Counted from the stretch's first letter, positions 30,566-40,111 are shown. The stretch: DNA of 53,941 nucleotides from Myxococcales bacterium (GCA_003154095.1 PMCK01000589.1:11568-65508), one strand, 5' to 3'. A program made the numbers and translations. The notes: generated by a model from the sequence alone, not told the origin.

Positions 30566-31579
30566 TTACGGAACGGGGAAAATGTGAATACCGTTCAGCA
30601 GTGTGCTGCTGTCCGCAACAAAGAGGCGTCGGTGGACGGCGTCATAGGCGCAGCCGCTTGGCTTGCCAACAACTGGATCACTTCTAAAGAGTGCCACCGT
30701 TCCGTCAGGTTCTATTTTGCGAACTGATATGGGGTCTGTGGAGTTCGCTGCTGCTTGGAACTGCCCCGAGAAGATGACGCCACTTGGTCCCGCACAAATT
30801 TGGTCCGGTACCGGGAATGTTGCAAGGACAGTATAACCGCCTGCATCAGGCACCGGGCCATCCAGAGGCAGCACGTAGATGCTGCTGTTGCCTTGGTCCG
30901 ACACATAGATCTTCCCATTGGCTACAAGTACGCCAACGATCTTGGCGAAACCTGTAGCGTAGTCCGTCTCTCCAGTCTGCAAATCAACCTTCGTTACAGA
31001 ACCCGCCATAGCTCCGCCGGGAGTGCCAGCAAAATAGCTCCCATAGAGCTTGTCCCCTGGTGCAAGGCCTAGCCCAAGGTGGTGCCGCGCGGGATCTACT
31101 CCAGGGACCAGCCCAGTATCGCCATTTGAAGTAATATATGCAATCGCTGCGTACGCGCCTCTTGGTGATCCAAAACGCGCAACGACAACCGTCCCGTCGC
31201 GCTGCCGCACGAGCTGACCCACCAACGTGGCCCCTGCATCGAGCTCTCCAGCGGTCGGTTCGGTGGCTTCGTATTTTGAAAGGCCAGCAGAGTCCGTCCA
31301 AGTCCACACTTGATTGTTCTGGTTGTCCGCGATGTAGAGAGTCGAAGTGGCTTCGTCCCACCAAAGGCTTGCAGGCTGTCCCTCAGTCATCGGGATGAAC
31401 TTGTCCAAAGAGGCATCAGGTGTTGCATCCTGGGTTCCCGAATCTCGAACGGTCACGCTGGCATCCTGCAGTGGCACGACGCTCGTTTTCCCGCCTGAAC
31501 TGCAGGCAGTTAGCGCCAGAACGGAACCAAGAATAGGCCCGGGAAGATTCCGTAGAGCGGTGGGGAAGTTGTTTCTCAT
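30566..31579 (-). CDS. beta-propeller (SMP-30/NHL-like) lipoprotein
   Basis: Lipobox LALTAC; repeated PSLWWDEATSTLYIADNQNNQVW-type blades; start at ATG 31579 with GAGGT RBS. Confidence 0.7.
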   Translation of the reverse strand: MRNNFPTALRNLPGPILGSVLALTACSSGGKTSVVPLQDASVTVRDSGTQDATPDASLDKFIPMTEGQPASLWWDEATSTLYIADNQNNQVWTWTDSAGLSKYEATEPTAGELDAGATLVGQLVRQRDGTVVVARFGSPRGAYAAIAYITSNGDTGLVPGVDPARHHLGLGLAPGDKLYGSYFAGTPGGAMAGSVTKVDLQTGETDYATGFAKIVGVLVANGKIYVSDQGNSSIYVLPLDGPVPDAGGYTVLATFPVPDQICAGPSGVIFSGQFQAAANSTDPISVRKIEPDGTVALFRSDPVVGKPSGCAYDAVHRRLFVADSSTLLNGIHIFPVP

Positions 31580-31801
31580 ATGAATAGACCTCGTTGTCTG
31601 ATGCGAGCATGCAAACGGACCACCAAATGCAACCGTAACCAACAGCAACAGTTGCTCACATTCTCCCGAGTGACAGCTCCACGAATGCACTCTCGTGGTG
31701 CGGCAAAGGGAAAAATCATCCCACACGTGTGTGAGATCAGGAAACAACGAATGATACAAGAATGTCTTGTAAATTCGCTTCGGGCGAGTGACAGGTTCGA
31801 T

Positions 31802-31827
31802 TTACATCATGTTATGTTTGCACGCCA
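31802..31827. promoter_or_regulatory. conserved operator-like motif, copy 2: TTACATCATGT-N8-CACGCCA
   Basis: Matches copy 1 at 28479..28504 with same spacing. Confidence 0.6.
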
Positions 31828-31991
31828 TACGAAAAGTGAGCAGAGCGGAACTACGTCCGAGCAGAGTCGTTGCGATTGCGTCGATGTTTCGTGGGCGCAG
31901 CCGACAATTGACTCGCCTGCCAAACGCCGTTGCGTTACCTGGCGCATGTGATTGCGAGACCGATTGGAAACATTACATCGAATAACAGATT

Positions 31992-33179
31992 GTGAAGTCA
32001 CTCATGAGCCCAATCTATGTCGATCATTTTGCGACGACGCCACTAGATCAGCGAGTGTTCGATGCCATGCGCCCGTACTTCCAACAGGACTTTGGCAACC
32101 CAGCGAACGACGGCCACCACTTCGGTCAAATAGCCCGAGAAGCCGTGGAGGAAGCGCGAGATACGGTTCGTCACGCAGTTGGCAGCCCGAGCAATAGTCC
32201 CGTGATTTTCACTTCAGGCGCAACCGAAAGTAACAACTTGGTGTTCCGAGGGCTAGCCGAACGCCAAAAACATCGGCGACGTCACGTTGTTGTCTCATCA
32301 ATCGAGCATAAGTCCGTTCTAGCGCCAGTTCGTTGGCTTACACAGAACGGATATGCCGCCACTCTTGTCCCGGTGGCCCAGACAGGGGTCATAAACTCGG
32401 ATGAAATAATCAGTGCTCTCACGGACGATACGTTACTCGTCAGTGTGATGGCGGCTAATAACGAAGTTGGCACGATTCAACCCTTGGAAGCCATCGGGCA
32501 AGCAACTCGGAGTCGCGGGATCCTGCTGCATAGTGATGCTACCCAAGGTGTGGGCAAGGTTCCGATTGACATGGCGAGACTCGGAATCGATCTCTTATCT
32601 TTTTCTGCCCACAAGATCTACGGACCCAAAGGATCAGGTGCATTGTGCGTCGCCGCCGCCAGCACTGCCGCTGAGCTCGCCCCGCAGATGTTGGGAGGCG
32701 GACAGGAGAACGAAATGCGCTCAGGTACATTAAACGTGCCAGGCATTGTGGGCCTCGCCCGCGCTATTGAATTGATGCAGGAACTTACTCCTATTGAGCA
32801 GGTAAGAATTCGGGCATTGCGCGATGCGCTGCTTTCTGGCCTCCAGAAATCAATTGAAGGCGTACAAATCAACGGCAATCTAGATTGTGCAGTGCCAGGA
32901 GCCCTAAACGTATCGATTGATGGCGTGCGCAGCACCGCGTTGTTGGCCCGAATCCGCGATATTGGGGTGTCTGGCGCCGCAGCCTGCGGGGGAAAATCAG
33001 CTACGAGCCACGTCCTTGCAGCGATGGGGCTCAATCGCAGCCGCATTGGATCAGCTCTGCGCTTTGGGATTGGGCGCTTCAATACGCCAGAAGACGTGGA
33101 TTCGGTCATCGACCAGATTGTCACAGCAGTAGGTTGGATTCGGAACCAACCGCAATTTGGAGTGGAGATACAAGCATGA
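31992..33179 (+). CDS. nifS: cysteine desulfurase (NifS/IscS family)
   Basis: IYVDHFATTPLD, TSGATESNNL, HSDATQGVGK, SFSAHKIYGPKGSGAL (PLP Lys). Confidence 0.9.
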   Translation: MKSLMSPIYVDHFATTPLDQRVFDAMRPYFQQDFGNPANDGHHFGQIAREAVEEARDTVRHAVGSPSNSPVIFTSGATESNNLVFRGLAERQKHRRRHVVVSSIEHKSVLAPVRWLTQNGYAATLVPVAQTGVINSDEIISALTDDTLLVSVMAANNEVGTIQPLEAIGQATRSRGILLHSDATQGVGKVPIDMARLGIDLLSFSAHKIYGPKGSGALCVAAASTAAELAPQMLGGGQENEMRSGTLNVPGIVGLARAIELMQELTPIEQVRIRALRDALLSGLQKSIEGVQINGNLDCAVPGALNVSIDGVRSTALLARIRDIGVSGAAACGGKSATSHVLAAMGLNRSRIGSALRFGIGRFNTPEDVDSVIDQIVTAVGWIRNQPQFGVEIQA

Positions 33180-33532
33180 GTCCAACACTTCGTATTGCCG
33201 TTAGCTCGAGTGATGGTCGAATGGTGGATGAACATTTCGGCGCGACCGTGCAATTCGTAATCCTGGACGTTCAACCTGACACGGTGCGGTTCGTGGAGAA
33301 CCGAGTCAATGAACCTTCCTGCCAAGCGGGTGGCCATAGCGGCGGCGCGTCGGCAAGGAGCGTTGCCTTAATTTCAGATTGTCAGGTCTTGTTCACCGTG
33401 CGCGCCGGTCCGCCCGTACTCGCACGCTTGGCCGCGCAAGGCATTGAGGTTCACCAGACATCAACGTCAATTGCGGAAGCGATTGAGACACTCCGCAACG
33501 CTCGGGTGGATTCTGGCGGGGTCTCTAATTAG
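33176..33532 (+). CDS. NifX/NifB-C-terminal-like FeMo-co-binding domain protein
   Basis: LRIAVSSSDGRMVDEHFGATVQFVILDV... ; start overlaps nifS stop. Confidence 0.8.
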   Translation: MSPTLRIAVSSSDGRMVDEHFGATVQFVILDVQPDTVRFVENRVNEPSCQAGGHSGGASARSVALISDCQVLFTVRAGPPVLARLAAQGIEVHQTSTSIAEAIETLRNARVDSGGVSN

Positions 33533-34608
33533 TTATACCGAGTGACCATGCGGGTACCGTCCATAGAGCGCCCGGCGAGAAGACTCACGATGGAATGATC
33601 GCCAAGCGTCACACCGTAAAACTTCGAGTAATACTCGCGGACTTTCGATGGTAAGTCCAGATCGGCGAAGAGTTCCGGATGCACCGTCTTAGCAACCCAA
33701 AGCATCAATAGTACCGATTCGGGGCCGCCGTCCCAAAAGAATACGCCGGCTGGCATTGGATATACTTCGTGATTCCTAACTGCGCGTAGTGTGCGAAAAC
33801 GCGGATCCTTGAGGAGTAAGTCGACCGAATAGAGGCGTCCAACGAAGACCACCTCCGGATCCCACATAATGAGTTGTTCGGCTGATATCGATCCGCGACC
33901 TTCCACTCGCGCACGACCCGTCACCATATCCGCCCCAGCGAATTGCGTATACCAATAAGTGCAGGTTCTACGGCCATGGCTCGAGAGCGCATCGGGACCG
34001 CGGAGATAATACGCGCTCGGTCGTCTTTGCTGAGAAAGTGCTCGCGTTCGCGATGTCACGTATCGGACTTGCTCATCGACATAGCTTGCCCACAGGGTTG
34101 CTCGCTGCATCGCCCGAGCTCCGAGTACCTTGCCGTAGAGCAGAAGGCTCTCTTTTTGACCCGCGAGAAAGCTCTCGGCGCTGACGGCATCGCGCGTCGT
34201 CGATTGACTCACGAACGCCGCAACGCCTGCGCGTTGATAGCATTCCAATGCACGCGGATCCGGGTAGACGAAAGCAACGTCAATGCGGTCGGCAAGCATC
34301 CGCTCAAGTGTCGGCTGTTCGAATCGAGTAATCGCCCGCACATGAGGGTCCAAATTCATCCAGGGGGTGTTCGTGTCTCGCATTTGGACGATCCGAGACG
34401 ACTCGCCCAGGGTCAGCATCGACTCAAAACACAGAATATCATCACAACTCACGCGGTGCGGCCGGTCCGAGACGCATACACTACGGTGCTGGCGATCAGT
34501 AAAACAACGTGACCTGTCCAGACTTCGCTCACCGTGCGTGTGGGAACACGCCAAAAGCCAAAATGCGACGAGTGAGACAGGGAAGCGCCGCAATTGCAGT
34601 TGGTTCAT
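33529..34608 (-). CDS. FecB/BtuF-like periplasmic metal(-chelate) binding lipoprotein
   Basis: Lipobox FWLLAC; ISAEQLIMWDPEVVFVG..YSVDLLLKDPRFRTLRAVRNHEVYPMPAGVFFWDGGPESVLLMLWVAKTVHPELF. Confidence 0.8.
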   Translation of the reverse strand: MNQLQLRRFPVSLVAFWLLACSHTHGERSLDRSRCFTDRQHRSVCVSDRPHRVSCDDILCFESMLTLGESSRIVQMRDTNTPWMNLDPHVRAITRFEQPTLERMLADRIDVAFVYPDPRALECYQRAGVAAFVSQSTTRDAVSAESFLAGQKESLLLYGKVLGARAMQRATLWASYVDEQVRYVTSRTRALSQQRRPSAYYLRGPDALSSHGRRTCTYWYTQFAGADMVTGRARVEGRGSISAEQLIMWDPEVVFVGRLYSVDLLLKDPRFRTLRAVRNHEVYPMPAGVFFWDGGPESVLLMLWVAKTVHPELFADLDLPSKVREYYSKFYGVTLGDHSIVSLLAGRSMDGTRMVTRYN

Positions 34609-34657
34609 TTCAATCGACCTATGCAAAGGTTATCCCTCGCTTCCGGCACGCCTCCGC

Positions 34658-37159
34658 TCACCACAAGCCGACTTTTGCTGAGAGCGATAAGGTCCGGGGC
34701 GCACCGGCAAGCAATCCCGAGCCACTTCTATAGTAGGCCCAATAACGCTCATCAGCGAGGTTGGTGATAAACAGCGTTGCGCTCACCTTATGTTGCGACA
34801 CGAGTCGCTCGTATCTGGCTCCAGCATCGAATGTAACGGATGAGTCAAAACTGTCCGTGTTCAAGTTATCGACGTAGCGTTTCCCGTTATAGTTCGCACC
34901 AAGATCGAGTGACAGCCCGCCCGTGAAGGGTATGGCATAATCAAGAAACAATCGGCCCATTTTTTCGGGAACATTGACTGGCACTTTGCCCTCGAGGGCG
35001 GGGTTGTTTCGGGCCTTGGTAATCTCGGCGCGCATGAGAGTGAAACCGCCGATCAGCGAAAAGCCCCCCGCGACCGGGCCAGTGGCTGTAGCTTCCAACC
35101 CTTGATTGGTCTGACGACCGTCTTGCTTGTAGTAGTTGTCAGTTGGGTCAAGGTATTCGCTAACTTGGTTGATACGGAAAGTAGCCAATGTCCATTGCAG
35201 ATCGGCAAGGTTTCCTTTGGCCCCGAACTCAATTTGCCTACTGTGACTCGACGGCATGATCTGATATGCGTTTTGAGCATTCGCGGGTGCCGTACCTCCC
35301 TGCGACAAGCCTTCCATGTACGAGCCGTACAACGCGAGCGGTACAATTGGATGCACCACGAAACCAACGCTCGGTGTAAACGCACCCTGCGTCGAATCCG
35401 TGGGTCCGTTGCCGGGGCATTGACCGGCAGTCGTGCAGACACTGGAAAACGCCCAGGCTTTTGCACGAATTTGGGCATAGTTGATTCCCGCAAGCACGGT
35501 CAACCAACGCCACACGGCGCGGTCACCTAGGATGAGCGAATCATAGTAGGTACGGCTCGCATTGGCCGACCCGGCATTGGCCCAATTCGGAGCAAATTGC
35601 ACGTTGAGCGGCGCGCCGACGTTTGAGGTGCCTAGCGCTGTCTTAACGTCATTGCCCCTTTCGTAATAAAACGTGGTTCCATTGTAGCCAGTGGTAACGT
35701 GGTGCTTGAGCGGCCCAGTCGCGAATTGAATGTCGGCAAGCGCATACGCTGAGTCGGTGCGCTCGAATTGTCGCGGAGTTGTCACATAGGTTTCTGTGTA
35801 GTCGCCTTGGTTATCAGTGAACGTGCCAAACGTGGTGTTGTAGTCGCGCCACATGGTGCCATGTCGATACGCGGCGCGCACAGTGATCGCGTCCGACACC
35901 GGGGCTTTTGCCGCCGCACCTACGAGTATCTTGTTCGACTCGCTAAATGTCCAGGGTTGCCCATATTGCCAGCGCGGATTAATGATGGAAGCGTCCGGGA
36001 CGAATATGCCCTTCGATGGATTGACGTCGATATAGTTTTGCATCCCTTGGACATAGAAGTGTTGGTAAGCGATATCTGCACTCAATTCCGTTTTTTCAGA
36101 CGGTCGATACGTAGCCATGGTCGTCAGGAGCGTGCGACGTTCAGTGCTGCCAGCTACAAACGTCTTGCCATATTCCTCATGGACCACACTTCGATACCTA
36201 ACCTGATCGGAATTGAGCAACGGAACAGTACCGCTGAAGTCGCCAGTGGCATAGTTGATCCCACCACCATAGTCACCGATGGCTATGCTGCCGTAAGGTT
36301 TGGGCTTGGGTCGCTTCGAAACATAGTTGACTGTACCGCCGAGCGTGCCAAATCCGTACAAGAGACTGCTCAGGCCGTTCATGGCCTCGACGCGCTCCAC
36401 GTTCTCGAACCACGGAAACGTGAAGCCCCGGTCGACCAGACCATCGCGCAGTACACCCTGGTCACCCATGGTTCCTCCTCGAACCATCGTACGTGACATG
36501 CCACCACCTCCCGGCGCGAGTGGGCTCATCAAATCAGAGACGGTTGGATTAGTTCGCAACACTTCTTGTTCTGTATGAGCATTGCGGTTCTCCCAAAGCG
36601 CCGCTCGGGTAACGTTGAGCGAAAAAGGCACGTCTTTCAGCGAAAGCTCCCCGAATGCCCCCAAGTAACCCCGGTTGGCGCGATAGCCGTCGTCGGCACT
36701 ACCCGGTCGTTTGCCGGCGACCGTTACCTCAATTGTCTCACCCTCCGCGGGTACGTCACCAACGGATGGCGGCGGAGTTGGTACGGCTGAGATAGGCGTT
36801 GGACTCTGGGGTGCTGGCGGAGTCCTGTTCGATGTGGGGGATGTGGCTTTGCTAGGTGTCTGTGAATCGCCAAGTCCTTGTGGGCTTGCATTCGGTGTCT
36901 CGGGCGCACTGTCATCAGTTGCTTGAACGCCGCCAGTAGTTCCCTCCGGTGCGCCGCCATCAAGTGACGGGGCACTATTGCTCTCGGCCGCTTCCGCCGA
37001 AGTGCTGGCGGACGCAGAACCCGCAGGCGTCGCCTCTGTGTTCGTTGCTGGCTGAGCGTGCACGAAGCGAATACACAAAAGTATTGCCACCGGACACATT
37101 GCCGTGGCGCACAACACGAAGCCCTTTGATCCCAATCGAGAGTGAATCTGTCTCATCAT
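34658..37159 (-). CDS. TonB-dependent siderophore/metallophore receptor
   Basis: Plug NPTVSDLMSPLAPGGGGMSRTMVRGGTMGDQGVLRDGLVDRGFTFPWFENVERVEAMNGLSSLLYGFGTLGGTVNYVSKRP; barrel; likely start ATG 37159/37156 with GGAGAAGGG RBS. Confidence 0.9.
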   Translation of the reverse strand: MMRQIHSRLGSKGFVLCATAMCPVAILLCIRFVHAQPATNTEATPAGSASASTSAEAAESNSAPSLDGGAPEGTTGGVQATDDSAPETPNASPQGLGDSQTPSKATSPTSNRTPPAPQSPTPISAVPTPPPSVGDVPAEGETIEVTVAGKRPGSADDGYRANRGYLGAFGELSLKDVPFSLNVTRAALWENRNAHTEQEVLRTNPTVSDLMSPLAPGGGGMSRTMVRGGTMGDQGVLRDGLVDRGFTFPWFENVERVEAMNGLSSLLYGFGTLGGTVNYVSKRPKPKPYGSIAIGDYGGGINYATGDFSGTVPLLNSDQVRYRSVVHEEYGKTFVAGSTERRTLLTTMATYRPSEKTELSADIAYQHFYVQGMQNYIDVNPSKGIFVPDASIINPRWQYGQPWTFSESNKILVGAAAKAPVSDAITVRAAYRHGTMWRDYNTTFGTFTDNQGDYTETYVTTPRQFERTDSAYALADIQFATGPLKHHVTTGYNGTTFYYERGNDVKTALGTSNVGAPLNVQFAPNWANAGSANASRTYYDSLILGDRAVWRWLTVLAGINYAQIRAKAWAFSSVCTTAGQCPGNGPTDSTQGAFTPSVGFVVHPIVPLALYGSYMEGLSQGGTAPANAQNAYQIMPSSHSRQIEFGAKGNLADLQWTLATFRINQVSEYLDPTDNYYKQDGRQTNQGLEATATGPVAGGFSLIGGFTLMRAEITKARNNPALEGKVPVNVPEKMGRLFLDYAIPFTGGLSLDLGANYNGKRYVDNLNTDSFDSSVTFDAGARYERLVSQHKVSATLFITNLADERYWAYYRSGSGLLAGAPRTLSLSAKVGLW

Positions 37160-37241
37160 TGCCCTTCTCCGACTTGAACCGCCATCTCGGCACCAGAGCG
37201 GGAGGTGCTCTGCTGTGGCAACCGCATCGAACAGAAGTGAG

Positions 37242-37257
37242 AGCAGACACCGTGCCA
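37242..37257 (-). promoter_or_regulatory. sigma-54 -24/-12 promoter for TonB receptor operon (TGGCAC-GGTGT-CTGCT)
   Basis: GG-N10-GC spacing on minus strand, about 83 nt before start. Confidence 0.65.
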
Positions 37258-37386
37258 ACTGGGGCGATTCCCCCTCAGGATGCCAAACATAACGGCAAGG
37301 GCAGCGAATGCTTCGGTATCTTGTGCGTCATTAGTCGAATGCAGCCAACGCGGAGCGTTCGTCAGTGAACAACCCCTGTTGTGAAC

Positions 37387-37400
37387 GTTCAATATCGTAC
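37387..37400. promoter_or_regulatory. VnfA-like UAS GTTC-AATATC-GTAC
   Basis: Matches motif recurring upstream of vnf-island genes; about 130 nt upstream of the sigma-54 match. Confidence 0.55.
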
Positions 37401-37437
37401 ACCGCGAATGTTCCGCACGAGCGCCCAACGTGCTCCG

Positions 37438-38277
37438 CTAACTGAGCTCGCCCAGAAACACCCTGCGCACTTTGGCTCCGAGCGCATCAATTACCGTCAC
37501 GAGGAGCAAAATCACGAGCAGCAGCGCCAGGGCCTCGCGATACTCAAACAGGTGAAAGGCAGTCACAATCTCGAGCCCAATGCCTCCGGCGCCCACGGCA
37601 CCGAGCGTCGTTGCTTCGCGAATGTTATGTTCAAAACGGTAGAGTGATACATCGGCCATTCGGGGATGCAATTGAGGCAAAATGCCGAAGCGTGCGACCC
37701 CGAGAGAACTAACGCCTTCGCTCCTTAGAGCTTGCAATGGCCCCGGCTCGACGTGTTCCGTGAGCTCGGTGAAGAATTTGCCGAGCATTCCCGTCGAATG
37801 AGCAGCTAGTGCAAACACACCTGCCAAAGAACCGAACCCGAAGGCTGCCACGAACAAGATGCCCCAAACCAGACTAGGAATGGCCCGAAGTGCGTTGAGC
37901 AGCAGGTGTATTGGGGTCGTTACGATCATTGGACACAAGGTTCGCGCTCCCAGTAGTCCAAGAGGAATGGCAAGGAGAGTACTCAGCAACGTGCCCGCGA
38001 CGCCCATCAGTACCGTGTCGATAATTGGGCGCATCCAACTATGGCACCGGGAGAAGTCCGGTGGAATCGAATCGCGAAGGAGCGTAACTACGGTTGCGGC
38101 GGCAGATCCGTACTGGTCCCGGGCAAAGCCTCCGGTGTTCCCGAAGGAACCTACCGCGAGTGCGACGATGCCGAGCACGACAAGATATCGAACGGCGCTG
38201 CGTTTGCGACGCCATTGATCGAGGCACTGTTCGTAGTGCTCCTCGAGAACTGGCGTGAAGGCTCGCTCTTCGTTCAT
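37438..38277 (-). CDS. PhnE-like ABC transporter permease
   Basis: DTVLMGVAGTLLSTLLAIPLGLLGAR...LLNALRAIPSLVWGILFVAAFGFGSLAGVFALAAHSTGMLGKFF. Confidence 0.85.
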   Translation of the reverse strand: MNEERAFTPVLEEHYEQCLDQWRRKRSAVRYLVVLGIVALAVGSFGNTGGFARDQYGSAAATVVTLLRDSIPPDFSRCHSWMRPIIDTVLMGVAGTLLSTLLAIPLGLLGARTLCPMIVTTPIHLLLNALRAIPSLVWGILFVAAFGFGSLAGVFALAAHSTGMLGKFFTELTEHVEPGPLQALRSEGVSSLGVARFGILPQLHPRMADVSLYRFEHNIREATTLGAVGAGGIGLEIVTAFHLFEYREALALLLVILLLVTVIDALGAKVRRVFLGELS

Positions 38278-39149
38278 AGATTCGAGAATTCCTCCGGACT
38301 CGCTGCCCGGACCGACTCCACCCAGTTGCGCACGATATCTACATCCGAATCTTTGGCTCCGATGAACGATTCTGCCCGAAAGACGCCAAGTGCCTTCCCA
38401 TCGCGAAGCTGTAAAAACGCCTCTTGGAGCTTCAGTCGCAACTCAGCAGAGACGTTTTCGCGCACCGTCCACATGTATTCCGGAATCGCCATCGACTCAG
38501 CCAATACTCGAACACTACTCGGGGCAATTTTGCCTTCTTTAGTGAGCCGCTTGAAGATAGGCAGCGAAAGGCCTCCAGCGTCCACCTTGTGATTGGCAAC
38601 GGCCAGGGCAACCGCATCGTGAGCGCCCAACACGACTTTCGTGTAGTCCCTGCCCGCAGCCAAACCCGCGCTCAAGAGTTGATATCTTGGTACCCACGTG
38701 CCCGAGGTCGAGGCCGGATCCCCGAAGGCAACGGACTTGCCCCGCAGTTCTTCGAACCGCTGCACCGGGCTTTCGCTCGAAACGACGATGACCGCCTGGA
38801 ACGTGGGACCAACGTCAGGGTGCGACGGGCGAGCGATCGGTTGAATGTTTGCATGACGTTTTTGGAGAACATACGTTACCGGGCCGAGATAAGCGACGTC
38901 GATGCGTCCAAATCGCAGAGCCTCGCCGGTTGCCGCATAGTTGGCCCCAACCACAAGTTTCACGGGAACGTTAAGCTTCTTTTCGAGATATGCGCGCATG
39001 GGTTCATTCAGGCGCATCACCTTTGGTGCAGATGCACCAGGCAAAAGCCCCACCGTCAATACCTTGGGGTTCCGTTTGGAACACCCGAAGATCGACAGTA
39101 AGCCTACGAGCAGGAGGAGCCATCGGGTCAATGGTTGCGTTTTTGCCAC
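38274..39149 (-). CDS. PhnD-like oxyanion substrate-binding lipoprotein
   Basis: Lipobox IFGC; YLEKKLNVPVKLVVGANYAATGEALRFGRIDVAYLGPVTYVL; RGKSVAFGDPASTSG. Confidence 0.85.
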   Translation of the reverse strand: MAKTQPLTRWLLLLVGLLSIFGCSKRNPKVLTVGLLPGASAPKVMRLNEPMRAYLEKKLNVPVKLVVGANYAATGEALRFGRIDVAYLGPVTYVLQKRHANIQPIARPSHPDVGPTFQAVIVVSSESPVQRFEELRGKSVAFGDPASTSGTWVPRYQLLSAGLAAGRDYTKVVLGAHDAVALAVANHKVDAGGLSLPIFKRLTKEGKIAPSSVRVLAESMAIPEYMWTVRENVSAELRLKLQEAFLQLRDGKALGVFRAESFIGAKDSDVDIVRNWVESVRAASPEEFSNL

Positions 39150-39183
39150 AGGTATCTACGTTTCTCGTTCATTGCTGAATGAT

Positions 39184-39927
39184 TCAAGTCCCAAACACTA
39201 GTCGCTCCGCGGAAGCGTCGAATTCTGGCGACCTGCCGTTGAACACGACGGTCCCCTCACACAAGCCGATGACCCGATCAGCTACCGCTCTTGCCGTGGC
39301 CAGCTGATGTAGTGTCAGTACAACCGCAAGCTTCGTGTTCTCTACGAGCTGTCGGAACTCATGACACAAGTAGCGAACGAAGGCTGGATCAACCGACGAA
39401 AAGGGCTCATCGCCGAGCAATAGGCTTGGTTCACGCACGAGGGCGCGGGCGATGCCTACGCGCTGCTGCTCGCCGCCGCTCAGTCGTTCGACACGCGAGC
39501 GGGCGCTCGGCGCCAAACCGACGGAGGCGAGTGCACGAATCGCCAGGCGTTCTTGCTCGCGAGAAAACGGGTTGAGCGCAAACGGGCTACACGCGCCGGC
39601 AAAACCCAGAAGAACGTTATCGAGAGCCGACAGTCGACCAATCAAGGCGCGCTCTTGAAATACCGTCGCCAGGCGTCGCTGATGCTCAAGTAAAACCCTG
39701 GGTTCCGCTAGCTCCCCGAGGCCCAAAATCGAAATGGTTCCTGCACTACAAGGGAATAGCCCATTGAGCGCACCGAGTAGCGTTGTCTTGCCAACTCCAG
39801 ACCGGCCAACGATGACCGTGACCTCGCCACCCGCGATCTCGAATGAGATATCTTTCAATATCAATCGATTCGAGCGCTTTACATCGAGTCGCTCGACACG
39901 AATCTTCATTGTCTTTGTGGGATCCAT
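39184..39927 (-). CDS. PhnC-like ABC transporter ATPase
   Basis: GRSGVGKTTLL, LSGGEQQRVGIARALVREPSLLLGDEPFSSVDP. Confidence 0.85.
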   Translation of the reverse strand: MDPTKTMKIRVERLDVKRSNRLILKDISFEIAGGEVTVIVGRSGVGKTTLLGALNGLFPCSAGTISILGLGELAEPRVLLEHQRRLATVFQERALIGRLSALDNVLLGFAGACSPFALNPFSREQERLAIRALASVGLAPSARSRVERLSGGEQQRVGIARALVREPSLLLGDEPFSSVDPAFVRYLCHEFRQLVENTKLAVVLTLHQLATARAVADRVIGLCEGTVVFNGRSPEFDASAERLVFGT

Positions 39928-40013
39928 TCTGCTGGCACGTCATGCGCGCGAAAACGAACGCATGCCCAATCAGTCGCGAGGTTAAAATGAGTACATTCGC
40001 CAAGAGCACAAAC

Positions 40014-40029
40014 TGCATTTGCTGTACCA
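40014..40029 (-). promoter_or_regulatory. candidate sigma-54 promoter for phnCDE-like operon (TGGTAC-AGCAA-ATGCA)
   Basis: GG-N10-GC spacing on minus strand, about 87 nt before ATPase start. Confidence 0.5.
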
Positions 40030-40082
40030 ACTGGACAAAGCGCTGGTCCGTCGCAAACATGGCAACAGACAGCTTGCCAAAC

Positions 40083-40096
40083 GTACGTGTAAGTAC
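40083..40096. promoter_or_regulatory. VnfA-like UAS, exact GTAC-GTGTAA-GTAC
   Basis: Matches the described A. vinelandii VnfA site GTAC-N6-GTAC. Confidence 0.6.
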
Positions 40097-40111
40097 ACAC
40101 GAGACCCAAGT

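Noticed and set aside
31941-31957. Possible sigma-54 promoter TGGCGC-ATGTG-ATTGC upstream of nifS
   Set aside because: GG to GC spacing is 11 rather than the required 10 nt, and no GTTC/GTAC-N6-GTAC site was found in this spacer.
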